Source: Chaunax sp. Z400 (lineage: Eukaryota; Chordata; Actinopteri; Lophiiformes; Chaunacidae). Taken from it: a stretch of 64,000 bases of DNA. Below the pieces are notes generated by a model that worked only from the letters and a program-made list of their open reading frames with translations, made no database searches and was not told the origin of the DNA. The stretch spans positions 7,266,408 to 7,330,407 of the forward strand of contig CM075192.1 of the NCBI GenBank assembly GCA_037577475.1, in the 5' to 3' direction. Of this stretch, positions 9,870 through 21,635 are shown piece after piece. Within the stretch, counting starts at the first letter, position 1. The number at the start of each line of letters is the position of its first letter. The translations under genes were made by a program, and so were the position numbers.

Positions 9870-12043
9870 ATGGACTCATTGTCAGAACAACCAGACAGAC
9901 TGACTTTCATTCAGCTCCAGCTGGCCGAGCTGGCCAGAGAGACTGGTAACACACTCCAGAATGGTCAGGCCAGCTTGGAGTATTTCTTGCACCTGCAGGA
10001 TAAATTGGAGAAGATTCTCCATGAGGTAAATGTCTTTTTAAAAAATCCCCACACAAATCACCCGGAAACCCAAAAGAACCGTTACTTGGATTAGGCAGAA
10101 ATTTGAACACATTTAATTTGCTTTTGAGATCTTATGAACAATGTCCAATGATGATGACTTAGCTTACCTAATAACAACACATTTGGATCTTGTCATTGTA
10201 ACTTTTTAAACAAACCCGCTCTCAAACCATTTTCAGTATATTCACAAACATGTAGTTATTAGCCACACAAGCCAATAAAAAGTGACAAAAAGAGGTCTCC
10301 ATTGACTGAAATAAATATTGGCTTAATAAAGCTGAGGTCTGGGTCTAGGTTGGGTCTGTCTGAGTAGATTATTTTTACTACCAAGAAGTATAGATAGGTG
10401 TAACAGGCCTAATGCCCTTCAATATATTAGGATTCAAAAGCAGCATATTATGTTTTTCAAACATACTATAATTGATTTTATTTGTATTTGTGACTTCTGC
10501 TGTGTTGCCTTCCGCTTCAAGGAGGTGTGTTTTTTAAAAATCCAACTCCTCAACCTGCACTGCTGTTTGGTGTTGTCTAAATCTGTTTTGCACTATTACA
10601 TGTATATCTATTGAAAATGATTCAAATAGATGTGAATTCCTAGTAAAATCACTACACAGCCGGATAATCATCAACCTAATGTGTACCTTTTACCCATGTC
10701 ACCTCAAATTCTAGGTGTACAACTGCCCAGAGCACATGGACTCAAACAACCTCCTGAATGAGGAGGTCCCTCAGCCGGAGAATGATAAGGTCCCTCAGTG
10801 GGAGAGTGAGGAGTTCCCTCAGTGGGAGAATGAGGAGTTCCCTCAGTGGGAGAATGAGGAGGTCCCTCAGTGGGAGAGTGAGGAGGTCCCTCAGTGGGAG
10901 AATGAGGAGGTCCCTCGGCCAGAGAGTGAGGAGGTCCCTCAGTCAGAGAGTGAGGAGGTCCCTCAGTCGAAGAATGAGGAGGTCCATCTGTCGGAGAATG
11001 AGGAGGTCCTTCAGTCGGAGAATGAGGAGGTCCCTCAGCCAGAGAGTGAGGAGGTCACTCAGCCGCAGAAGGAGGAGGAGGTCCCTCAGCCGGAGAGTGA
11101 GGAGCTCCCTCAGTCGGAGAGTGAGGAGGTCCCTCAGTCGGAGAATGCGGAGGTCCCTCAGGTTGAGAGCGAGGAGGTCCCTCAGTCAGAGAGTGAGGAG
11201 GTCCCTCAGTCGAAGAATGAGGAGGTCCCTCAGGTTGAGAGTGAGGAGGTCCCTCAGTCGGAGAATGAGGAGGTCCCTCAGGTTGAGAGTGAGGAGGTCC
11301 CTCAGTCGGAGAATGAGGAGGTCCCTCAGGTTGAGAGTGAGGAGGTCCCTCAGTCGGAGAGTGAGGAGGTCCCTCAGCCGGAGCGTGAGGCGGTCACTCA
11401 GCCGTTGAAGGAGGAGGTGGTCCCTCAGCTGGAGAATGAGGAGGTCACCCAGCCGGAGAGTGAGGAGAACACTGGTAAGTCCATCACAGACACACAGACA
11501 AACCCAGACTCATGTCTGGCAGGAGAACAGAACACTTACTACTTTGGTAACAAGCTGTTAGGGTGTCTTTCATTTAAATATCATTTCATATTTAAGCACT
11601 TTGATTCCTCATCATCTTAGTGCTCATTAACTGACTCTAAATGTGTTTTTGCTTGGTGGGAATTTAATTTAAGGTTAATATAATGTCAGCATTTTTTCTT
11701 GACCTGATGCATAATGATTGTTCCTGTGTTCCCTACAGCCCAGTCCAATTCGCCCGATATGGTGCCTCCTCAGAACAGGACCCTGTCGGCCATAAGTGGC
11801 TTTTTTAGGAAGGCTCGTTGTATGCAGACTCCGTCGGTCAGACGTCCCTCTGTTCTGGTGGCTCTTCAGAACAGGATTCTGTCGGCCATAACTGGCCTTT
11901 TTAGGAAGGCTTATTGTATGCAGACTCTGCCGGCCTCAGCTGTTTCGATGGCTGATATGATTAGGACTTCGCTGGTCATATCTCCATCTGTTATGACGGC
12001 TCCTCTGAGGACTCCATCTTCAAGCTGCAGTCAGCCTCTCTAA
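9870..12043 (+). CDS. Unrecognised acidic octapeptide-repeat protein, array copy 1
   Basis: Exons 9870-10025, 10715-11474 and 11739-12043 join in phase 0 then phase 1 and encode 406 aa. All introns are GT-AG. Exon 1 (52 aa, MDSLSEQPDRLTFIQLQLAE...) is amphipathic and probably helical or coiled-coil. Exon 2 (about 254 aa) is an acidic, probably disordered array of the octapeptide E-x-E-E-V-P-Q-x, encoded by a 24-bp minisatellite. Its first modules carry Trp (PQWES/PQWEN) and later ones Ser, Val or Pro. Exon 3 (about 101 aa) is basic and Ser-rich, with the motif QNRxLSAIxGxFRKAxCMQT present twice. No signal peptide or membrane helix is evident, so a soluble intracellular protein is likely. The start has G at +4 and lies 73 bp after the TATA box. 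I recognise no family and infer no function. Confidence 0.8.
10026..10714 (+). other. Intron 1 of array gene copy 1
   Basis: It runs from donor GTAAAT to acceptor AATTCTAG. If retained, the frame continues 22 codons to a stop at 10092-10094. No other exon is seen. The corresponding intron is present at the same size in all copies. Confidence 0.75.
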
Positions 12044-12815
12044 GTGGAGGAGGAGCAGAGGGAAGAGCGGGAATAAGGACATAGTTGGCCTTCATGATGA
12101 AGAAGTCAAAGAGTTAAAAGGAGAAAGAAGAGAAGGAATGAACTAAACCTTCCCTGAAACAGCAGAAGTCCTCTTCAAACATCTGTGTGTCCTCAGAGCT
12201 CTGTAAATACTGAACAAAAACTATAAAGCATTCCAAATAATACCAGTATTTTTCTGTTTTGTTTTTAACAGTTTAGAATGGAAGCAGGAAACATTCAGCC
12301 TTTTTTACATTCACCATTTTAAAGCTTTAACATCGATTTTAAAGTGACCCTTTTAAGTTGCTTAGGAAATGTATGATTTATGGAGAACTGTACAAGCCAT
12401 GTATTTAAGTTTGAAATAAGTTTTATTTTGTACATATAGTAGTATTTGTTAAGCCCTCTACAAACACATATCATTTAAATACAGACTTCATTCTTAAAAG
12501 TCACCCACTAAAATCAGCCACTTTGAAGTCATTAACATGATGTATGAGCAGCACAAATGAAATGCATAATGGTTTTGATCAGGAATTCATAGTTGTAACT
12601 TAGTATAAGTTGTGCAATATGGAGAGATTTTTGGTTGTTGTTCATTATAACCCTAACCCTAACCCTTTTTAACTGGAACTCCTTCTGCAATGGTGCTTCA
12701 TGCTCTGAAACAGGAAATAAGAGCTTCATTTTTATTGAACTTTTCTTCTCAACTCACTTAACCAATATACTGATATCTGTTCATCTACATTACCTTCTGA
12801 CAACCTGTGCAGTTG
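12044..12815 (+). other. 3' UTR and downstream part of array unit 1
   Basis: Non-coding DNA after the stop. No canonical AATAAA was found in the first 400 bp, so the polyadenylation site is uncertain. The segment carries the telomere-like tract at 12648 and ends at the unit junction. Confidence 0.6.
12648..12665 (+). repeat. Interstitial telomere-like tract (TAACCC)x3, unit 1
   Basis: Three perfect TAACCC units, 168 bp before the unit end. The same tract starts at 17135, 21618, 26053, 30731 and 35457 in the other five units. Confidence 0.9.
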
Positions 12816-14173
12816 GTCACATATTGATATCCCTAATCTGTCACATTGCCTGAGAGCCATTTGTTCATGAGCGCTCAGGTCAGACCAGAGATGAGCTGAA
12901 GAGATAGGATGTGTCTTTATATTGTACATCTGTCAGACTAGTAGTCAGAACCAACGTGCACAGACATTTTGGGGGGCAGGGGCTCAAGTGACAAAAAGGG
13001 CAATTCTCCTGTATTATTTATAAAAAGTTTTCAAACAAAAAGTTTAATATAGAAGCACCTTTCTGACTTACTAACCAAATTATTTTAATACCCTCACACT
13101 CACGCAATATTTTAATATTCAACGGATTTCTGCAAAAGAATCAGTTCACACAGAGACAATGGTCTTCTTTAGTATTCACTAGCTTTATAACAAGAGCAGG
13201 CAACAAAAACAACAAATTAACACTTTAAAATCAACAAAAATCTTTCCTCTCACCTACAATTCCCTCCTTTCACATTTGAGGGAGGGCTGTCTGTATCATG
13301 TATTGATAAAGATCTACCAGCATACAACAAAGTAGTAGAATGAATAATTATTAGATGAGGAGCCTACAATCAAAATGATGCAGTTACTGTTTAAGGCAGG
13401 ACACTACAGGCAAAAGCAGTGTTTTTCCATATACTGGTCAATTTCCAGATTTTCCACTATTTTGCTTCCATGTCTTCTTTCACTATAATGGAGAGAAAAT
13501 TTCCAAAATACAAATTTAGATGATGTTTGTTTTACTACCCTCTGTCTGTTTGCATCTGTACAAGCTGGTCTGCATATTTAAACAGAACATTTCAGGGATA
13601 AATGCTGTCTTGATGTCAGTAATTAACTTGGGAAGTTCTGTGGTGATGTTTTAGTTTAGATTTAATCCTATTCACCTGCAGTTCCTTCCCAAATGTATGC
13701 ATATTAGCGCATTTCAATTAGTCAACGCCTAATTTGCATATCAATGTGGCGAATTTTATAACAATATTATATACAAATTTTCCTGTATTACTTTCATTTG
13801 TAAATCTCCCCTTAAGTACAGTAAATTAGCCTGTATGCTCCTGATAAACTGCCTTAGCTAAACCTTAGCTAACTTATTACATTAGCTAGTTGCTCGTGCA
13901 TGTAAGTTAGCAAGACACAAGTTAACTCTATTTGTTTCTGTCTTTTGGCTAATTAGCTGTAAACTTGAGGCACTGCTAGCTTAAAACCAGCACAACTGGG
14001 ACAGGCGCTGAGAGCTGGGAGGTGCTGCCTGCCTGTCTGAGTGGCTGCAGAGAACAGCTGACTGTGTTTCTCACCGCTGTGAGGGAGACGTGGAGGGAGG
14101 GAGGGAGGGGAGAGAGGGCATCGGACTCCACAAAGTCTAATCTCCCGACCTGATATTTTGAAAAAGCGCACTT

Positions 14174-14284
14174 TCTCGCGAGGTGTGTGCACGTGCCTGG
14201 TTCAACGTGATCAGCTGTCACGGCAACTTGGGTCATGACGTCATAGAAGCTTTCTTCAGGAACGCGATTTTCTCTCCTTTATAA
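14174..14284 (+). promoter_or_regulatory. Core promoter of array gene 2
   Basis: Same motif order as unit 1: TCTCGCGAG, CACGTG, ATGACGTCAT (14235-14244) and TTTATAA (14278-14284). The upstream GGGA tract near 14100 is one unit longer than in the other copies. Confidence 0.7.
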
Positions 14285-14356
14285 CTCCGTCCTCCGGTAG
14301 AAAAGTCCACTCAGCATCTCGGTTAATTTTACTCTCAGTTCAGTCCCTGAAACCAA

Positions 14357-16530
14357 ATGGACTCATTGTCAGAACAACCAGACAGACTGACTTTCATTCA
14401 GCTCCAGCTGGCCGAGCTGGCCAGAGAGACTGGTAACACACTCCAGAATGGTCAGGCCAGCTTGGAGTATTTCTTGCACCTGCAGGATAAATTGGAGAAG
14501 ATTCTCCATGAGGTAAATGTCTTTTTAAAAAATCCCCACACAAATCACCCGGAAACCCAAAAGAACCGTTACTTGGATTAGGCAGAAATTTGAACACATT
14601 TAATTTGCTTTTGAGATCTTATGAACAATGTCCAATGATGATGACTTAGCTTACCTAATAACAACACATTTGGATCTTGTCATTGTAACTTTTTAAACAA
14701 ACCCGCTCTCAAACCATTTTCAGTATATTCACAAACATGTAGTTATTAGCCACACAAGCCAATAAAAAGTGACAAAAAGAGGTCTCCATTGACTGAAATA
14801 AATATTGGCTTAATAAAGCTGAGGTCTGGGTCTAGGTTGGGTCTGTCTGAGTAGATTATTTTTACTACCAAGAAGTATAGATAGGTGTAACAGGCCTAAT
14901 GCCCTTCAATATATTAGGATTCAAAAGCAGCATATTATGTTTTTCAAACATACTATAATTGATTTTATTTGTATTTGTGACTTCTGCTGTGTTGCCTTCC
15001 GCTTCAAGGAGGTGTGTTTTTTAAAAATCCAACTCCTCAACCTGCACTGCTGTTTGGTGTTGTCTAAATCTGTTTTGCACTATTACATGTATATCTATTG
15101 AAAATGATTCAAATAGATGTGAATTCCTAGTAAAATCACTACACAGCCGGATAATCATCAACCTAATGTGTACCTTTTACCCATGTCACCTCAAATTCTA
15201 GGTGTACAACTGCCCAGAGCACATGGACTCAAACAACCTCCTGAATGAGGAGGTCCCTCAGCCGGAGAATGATAAGGTCCCTCAGTGGGAGAGTGAGGAG
15301 TTCCCTCAGTGGGAGAATGAGGAGTTCCCTCAGTGGGAGAATGAGGAGGTCCCTCAGTGGGAGAGTGAGGAGGTCCCTCAGTGGGAGAATGAGGAGGTCC
15401 CTCGGCCAGAGAGTGAGGAGGTCCCTCAGTCAGAGAGTGAGGAGGTCCCTCAGTCGAAGAATGAGGAGGTCCATCTGTCGGAGAATGAGGAGGTCCTTCA
15501 GTCGGAGAATGAGGAGGTCCCTCAGCCAGAGAGTGAGGAGGTCACTCAGCCGCAGAAGGAGGAGGAGGTCCCTCAGCCGGAGAGTGAGGAGCTCCCTCAG
15601 TCGGAGAGTGAGGAGGTCCCTCAGTCGGAGAATGCGGAGGTCCCTCAGGTTGAGAGCGAGGAGGTCCCTCAGTCAGAGAGTGAGGAGGTCCCTCAGTCGA
15701 AGAATGAGGAGGTCCCTCAGGTTGAGAGTGAGGAGGTCCCTCAGTCGGAGAATGAGGAGGTCCCTCAGGTTGAGAGTGAGGAGGTCCCTCAGTCGGAGAA
15801 TGAGGAGGTCCCTCAGGTTGAGAGTGAGGAGGTCCCTCAGTCGGAGAGTGAGGAGGTCCCTCAGCCGGAGCGTGAGGCGGTCACTCAGCCGTTGAAGGAG
15901 GAGGTGGTCCCTCAGCTGGAGAATGAGGAGGTCACCCAGCCGGAGAGTGAGGAGAACACTGGTAAGTCCATCACAGACACACAGACAAACCCAGACTCAT
16001 GTCTGGCAGGAGAACAGAACACTTACTACTTTGGTAACAAGCTGTTAGGGTGTCTTTCATTTAAATATCATTTCATATTTAAGCACTTTGATTCCTCATC
16101 ATCTTAGTGCTCATTAACTGACTCTAAATGTGTTTTTGCTTGGTGGGAATTTAATTTAAGGTTAATATAATGTCAGCATTTTTTCTTGACCTGATGCATA
16201 ATGATTGTTCCTGTGTTCCCTACAGCCCAGTCCAATTCGCCCGATATGGTGCCTCCTCAGAACAGGACCCTGTCGGCCATAAGTGGCTTTTTTAGGAAGG
16301 CTCGTTGTATGCAGACTCCGTCGGTCAGACGTCCCTCTGTTCTGGTGGCTCTTCAGAACAGGATTCTGTCGGCCATAACTGGCCTTTTTAGGAAGGCTTA
16401 TTGTATGCAGACTCTGCCGGCCTCAGCTGTTTCGATGGCTGATATGATTAGGACTTCGCTGGTCATATCTCCATCTGTTATGACGGCTCCTCTGAGGACT
16501 CCATCTTCAAGCTGCAGTCAGCCTCTCTAA
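14357..16530 (+). CDS. Unrecognised acidic octapeptide-repeat protein, array copy 2
   Basis: Exons 14357-14512, 15202-15961 and 16226-16530 encode 406 aa, with the same splice phases as copy 1. The protein appears identical to copy 1 over the parts compared. The 3' UTR reads CTTCTTGATGAAG where copies 1, 3, 4 and 5 read CTTCATGATGAAG; only copy 6 shares the T. No disabling change is seen. Function unknown. Confidence 0.8.
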
Positions 16531-17134
16531 GTGGAGGAGGAGCAGAGGGAAGAGCGGGAATAAGGACATAGTTGGCCTTCTTGATGAAGAAGTCAAAGAG
16601 TTAAAAGGAGAAAGAAGAGAAGGAATGAACTAAACCTTCCCTGAAACAGCAGAAGTCCTCTTCAAACATCTGTGTGTCCTCAGAGCTCTGTAAATACTGA
16701 ACAAAAACTATAAAGCATTCCAAATAATACCAGTATTTTTCTGTTTTGTTTTTAACAGTTTAGAATGGAAGCAGGAAACATTCAGCCTTTTTTACATTCA
16801 CCATTTTAAAGCTTTAACATCGATTTTAAAGTGACCCTTTTAAGTTGCTTAGGAAATGTATGATTTATGGAGAACTGTACAAGCCATGTATTTAAGTTTG
16901 AAATAAGTTTTATTTTGTACATATAGTAGTATTTGTTAAGCCCTCTACAAACACATATCATTTAAATACAGACTTCATTCTTAAAAGTCACCCACTAAAA
17001 TCAGCCACTTTGAAGTCATTAACATGATGTATGAGCAGCACAAATGAAATGCATAATGGTTTTGATCAGGAATTCATAGTTGTAACTTAGTATAAGTTGT
17101 GCAATATGGAGAGATTTTTGGTTGTTGTTCATTA

Positions 17135-17152
17135 TAACCCTAACCCTAACCC
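17135..17152 (+). repeat. Interstitial telomere-like tract (TAACCC)x3, unit 2
   Basis: Perfect copy of the 18-bp tract at the same distance from the unit end as in unit 1. Confidence 0.9.
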
Positions 17153-18656
17153 TTTTTAACTGGAACTCCTTCTGCAATGGTGCTTCATGCTCTGAAACAG
17201 GAAATAAGAGCTTCATTTTTATTGAACTTTTCTTCTCAACTCACTTAACCAATATACTGATATCTGTTCATCTACATTACCTTCTGACAACCTGTGCAGT
17301 TGGTCACATATTGATATCCCTAATCTGTCACATTGCCTGAGAGCCATTTGTTCATGAGCGCTCAGGTCAGACCAGAGATGAGCTGAAGAGATAGGATGTG
17401 TCTTTATATTGTACATCTGTCAGACTAGTAGTCAGAACCAACGTGCACAGACATTTTGGGGGGCAGGGGCTCAAGTGACAAAAAGGGCAATTCTCCTGTA
17501 TTATTTATAAAAAGTTTTCAAACAAAAAGTTTAATATAGAAGCACCTTTCTGACTTACTAACCAAATTATTTTAATACCCTCACACTCACGCAATATTTT
17601 AATATTCAACGGATTTCTGCAAAAGAATCAGTTCACACAGAGACAATGGTCTTCTTTAGTATTCACTAGCTTTATAACAAGAGCAGGCAACAAAAACAAC
17701 AAATTAACACTTTAAAATCAACAAAAATCTTTCCTCTCACCTACAATTCCCTCCTTTCACATTTGAGGGAGGGCTGTCTGTATCATGTATTGATAAAGAT
17801 CTACCAGCATACAACAAAGTAGTAGAATGAATAATTATTAGATGAGGAGCCTACAATCAAAATGATGCAGTTACTGTTTAAGGCAGGACACTACAGGCAA
17901 AAGCAGTGTTTTTCCATATACTGGTCAATTTCCAGATTTTCCACTATTTTGCTTCCATGTCTTCTTTCACTATAATGGAGAGAAAATTTCCAAAATACAA
18001 ATTTAGATGATGTTTGTTTTACTACCCTCTGTCTGTTTGCATCTGTACAAGCTGGTCTGCATATTTAAACAGAACATTTCAGGGATAAATGTTGTCTTGA
18101 TGTCAGTAATTAACTTGGGAAGTTCTGTGGTGATGTTTTAGTTTAGATTTAATCCTATTCACCTGCAGTTCCTTCCCAAATGTATGCATATTAGCGCATT
18201 TCAATTAGTCAACGCCTAATTTGCATATCAATGTGGCGAATTTTATAACAATATTATATAAAAATTTTCCTGTATTACTTCCATTTGTAAATCTCCCCTT
18301 AAGTACAGTAAATTAGCCTGTATGCTCCTGATAAACTGCCTTAGCTAAACCTTAGCTAACTTATTACATTAGCTAGTTGCTCGTGCATGTAAGTTAGCAA
18401 GACACAAGTTAACTCTATTTGTTTCTGTCTTTTGGCTAATTAGCTGTAAACTTGAGGCACTGCTAGCTTAAAACCAGCACAACTGGGACAGGCGCTGAGA
18501 GCTGGGAGGTGCTGCCTGCCTGTCTGAGTGGCTGCAGAGAACAGCTGACTGTGTTTCTCACCGCTGTGAGGGAGACGTGGAGGGAGGGAGGGGAGAGAGG
18601 GCATCGGACTCCACAAAGTCTAATCTCCCGACCTGATATTTTGAAAAAGCGCACTT

Positions 18657-18767
18657 TCTCGCGAGGTGTGTGCACGTGCCTGGTTCAACGTGATCAGCTG
18701 TCACGGCAACTTGGGTCATGACGTCATAGAAGCTTTCTTCAGGAACGCGATTTTCTCTCCTTTATAA
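18657..18767 (+). promoter_or_regulatory. Core promoter of array gene 3
   Basis: TCTCGCGAG, CACGTG, ATGACGTCAT (18718-18727) and TTTATAA (18761-18767), unchanged from unit 1 in spacing. Confidence 0.7.
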
Positions 18768-18839
18768 CTCCGTCCTCCGGTAGAAAAGTCCACTCAGCAT
18801 CTCGGTTAATTTTACTCTCAGTTCAGTCCCTGAAACCAA

Positions 18840-21013
18840 ATGGACTCATTGTCAGAACAACCAGACAGACTGACTTTCATTCAGCTCCAGCTGGCCGAGC
18901 TGGCCAGAGAGACTGGTAACACACTCCAGAATGGTCAGGCCAGCTTGGAGTATTTCTTGCACCTGCAGGATAAATTGGAGAAGATTCTCCATGAGGTAAA
19001 TGTCTTTTTAAAAAATCCCCACACAAATCACCCGGAAACCCAAAAGAACCGTTACTTGGATTAGGCAGAAATTTGAACACATTTAATTTGCTTTTGAGAT
19101 CTTATGAACAATGTCCAATGATGATGACTTAGCTTACCTAATAACAACACATTTGGATCTTGTCATTGTAACTTTTTAAACAAACCCGCTCTCAAACCAT
19201 TTTCAGTATATTCACAAACATGTAGTTATTAGCCACACAAGCCAATAAAAAGTGACAAAAAGAGGTCTCCATTGACTGAAATAAATATTGGCTTAATAAA
19301 GCTGAGGTCTGGGTCTAGGTTGGGTCTGTCTGAGTAGATTATTTTTACTACCAAGAAGTATAGATAGGTGTAACAGGCCTAATGCCCTTCAATATATTAG
19401 GATTCAAAAGCAGCATATTATGTTTTTCAAACATACTATAATTGATTTTATTTGTATTTGTGACTTCTGCTGTGTTGCCTTCCGCTTCAAGGAGGTGTGT
19501 TTTTTAAAAATCCAACTCCTCAACCTGCACTGCTGTTTGGTGTTGTCTAAATCTGTTTTGCACTATTACATGTATATCTATTGAAAATGATTCAAATAGA
19601 TGTGAATTCCTAGTAAAATCACTACACAGCCGGATAATCATCAACCTAATGTGTACCTTTTACCCATGTCACCTCAAATTCTAGGTGTACAACTGCCCAG
19701 AGCACATGGACTCAAACAACCTCCTGAATGAGGAGGTCCCTCAGCCGGAGAATGATAAGGTCCCTCAGTGGGAGAGTGAGGAGTTCCCTCAGTGGGAGAA
19801 TGAGGAGTTCCCTCAGTGGGAGAATGAGGAGGTCCCTCAGTGGGAGAGTGAGGAGGTCCCTCAGTGGGAGAATGAGGAGGTCCCTCGGCCAGAGAGTGAG
19901 GAGGTCCCTCAGTCGGAGAGTGAGGAGGTCCCTCAGTCGAAGAATGAGGAGGTCCATCTGTCGGAGAATGAGGAGGTCCTTCAGTCGGAGAATGAGGAGG
20001 TCCCTCAGCCAGAGAGTGAGGAGGTCACTCAGCCGCAGAAGGAGGAGGAGGTCCCTCAGCCGGAGAGTGAGGAGCTCCCTCAGTCGGAGAGTGAGGAGGT
20101 CCCTCAGTCGGAGAATGCGGAGGTCCCTCAGGTTGAGAGCGAGGAGGTCCCTCAGTCAGAGAGTGAGGAGGTCCCTCAGTCGAAGAATGAGGAGGTCCCT
20201 CAGGTTGAGAGTGAGGAGGTCCCTCAGTCGGAGAATGAGGAGGTCCCTCAGGTTGAGAGTGAGGAGGTCCCTCAGTCGGAGAATGAGGAGGTCCCTCAGG
20301 TTGAGAGTGAGGAGGTCCCTCAGTCGGAGAGTGAGGAGGTCCCTCAGCCGGAGCGTGAGGCGGTCACTCAGCCGTTGAAGGAGGAGGTGGTCCCTCAGCT
20401 GGAGAATGAGGAGGTCACCCAGCCGGAGAGTGAGGAGAACACTGGTAAGTCCATCACAGACACACAGACAAACCCAGACTCATGTCTGGCAGGAGAACAG
20501 AACACTTACTACTTTGGTAACAAGCTGTTAGGGTGTCTTTCATTTAAATATCATTTCATATTTAAGCACTTTGATTCCTCATCATCTTAGTGCTCATTAA
20601 CTGACTCTAAATGTGTTTTTGCTTGGTGGGAATTTAATTTAAGGTTAATATAATGTCAGCATTTTTTCTTGACCTGATGCATAATGATTGTTCCTGTGTT
20701 CCCTACAGCCCAGTCCAATTCGCCCGATATGGTGCCTCCTCAGAACAGGACCCTGTCGGCCATAAGTGGCTTTTTTAGGAAGGCTCGTTGTATGCAGACT
20801 CCGTCGGTCAGACGTCCCTCTGTTCTGGTGGCTCTTCAGAACAGGATTCTGTCGGCCATAACTGGCCTTTTTAGGAAGGCTTATTGTATGCAGACTCTGC
20901 CGGCCTCAGCTGTTTCGATGGCTGATATGATTAGGACTTCGCTGGTCATATCTCCATCTGTTATGACGGCTCCTCTGAGGACTCCATCTTCAAGCTGCAG
21001 TCAGCCTCTCTAA
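18840..21013 (+). CDS. Unrecognised acidic octapeptide-repeat protein, array copy 3
   Basis: Exons 18840-18995, 19685-20444 and 20709-21013 encode 406 aa. One module uses CAGTCGGAGAG where copies 1 and 2 have CAGTCAGAGAG, a synonymous change. It shares ACTTCCATTTG in its upstream DNA with copy 1 only. Frame, splice sites and promoter are intact. Function unknown. Confidence 0.8.
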
Positions 21014-21617
21014 GTGGAGGAGGAGCAGAGGGAAGAGCGGGAATAAGGACATAGTTGGCCTTCATGATGAAGAAGTCAAAGAGTTAAAAGGAGAAAGAAG
21101 AGAAGGAATGAACTAAACCTTCCCTGAAACAGCAGAAGTCCTCTTCAAACATCTGTGTGTCCTCAGAGCTCTGTAAATACTGAACAAAAACTATAAAGCA
21201 TTCCAAATAATACCAGTATTTTTCTGTTTTGTTTTTAACAGTTTAGAATGGAAGCAGGAAACATTCAGCCTTTTTTACATTCACCATTTTAAAGCTTTAA
21301 CATCGATTTTAAAGTGACCCTTTTAAGTTGCTTAGGAAATGTATGATTTATGGAGAACTGTACAAGCCATGTATTTAAGTTTGAAATAAGTTTTATTTTG
21401 TACATATAGTAGTATTTGTTAAGCCCTCTACAAACACATATCATTTAAATACAGACTTCATTCTTAAAAGTCACCCACTAAAATCAGCCACTTTGAAGTC
21501 ATTAACATGATGTATGAGCAGCACAAATGAAATGCATAATGGTTTTGATCAGGAATTCATAGTTGTAACTTAGTATAAGTTGTGCAATATGGAGAGATTT
21601 TTGGTTGTTGTTCATTA

Positions 21618-21635
21618 TAACCCTAACCCTAACCC
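21618..21635 (+). repeat. Interstitial telomere-like tract (TAACCC)x3, unit 3
   Basis: Same 18-bp tract, 168 bp before the unit 3/4 junction. Confidence 0.9.

Noticed and set aside
11150..11400. Regular spaced repeats in exon 2 considered as a CRISPR-like array
   Set aside because: The genome is vertebrate, the 24-bp repeats are contiguous with no unique spacers, and they are coding.
10758..11408. Arg/Ser-rich frame (RRSLSRR repeats) overlapping exon 2 in all units, resembling an RS domain
   Set aside because: It is the +1 frame of the 24-bp minisatellite. Splicing from exon 1 enters the acidic frame in phase 0 and exon 3 continues it, so the Arg/Ser frame is a shadow.
12532..12929. Small frames (65-72 aa) downstream of each array gene
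   Set aside because: AT-rich, no coding character, and some cross the duplication junction, so they cannot be ancestral genes.
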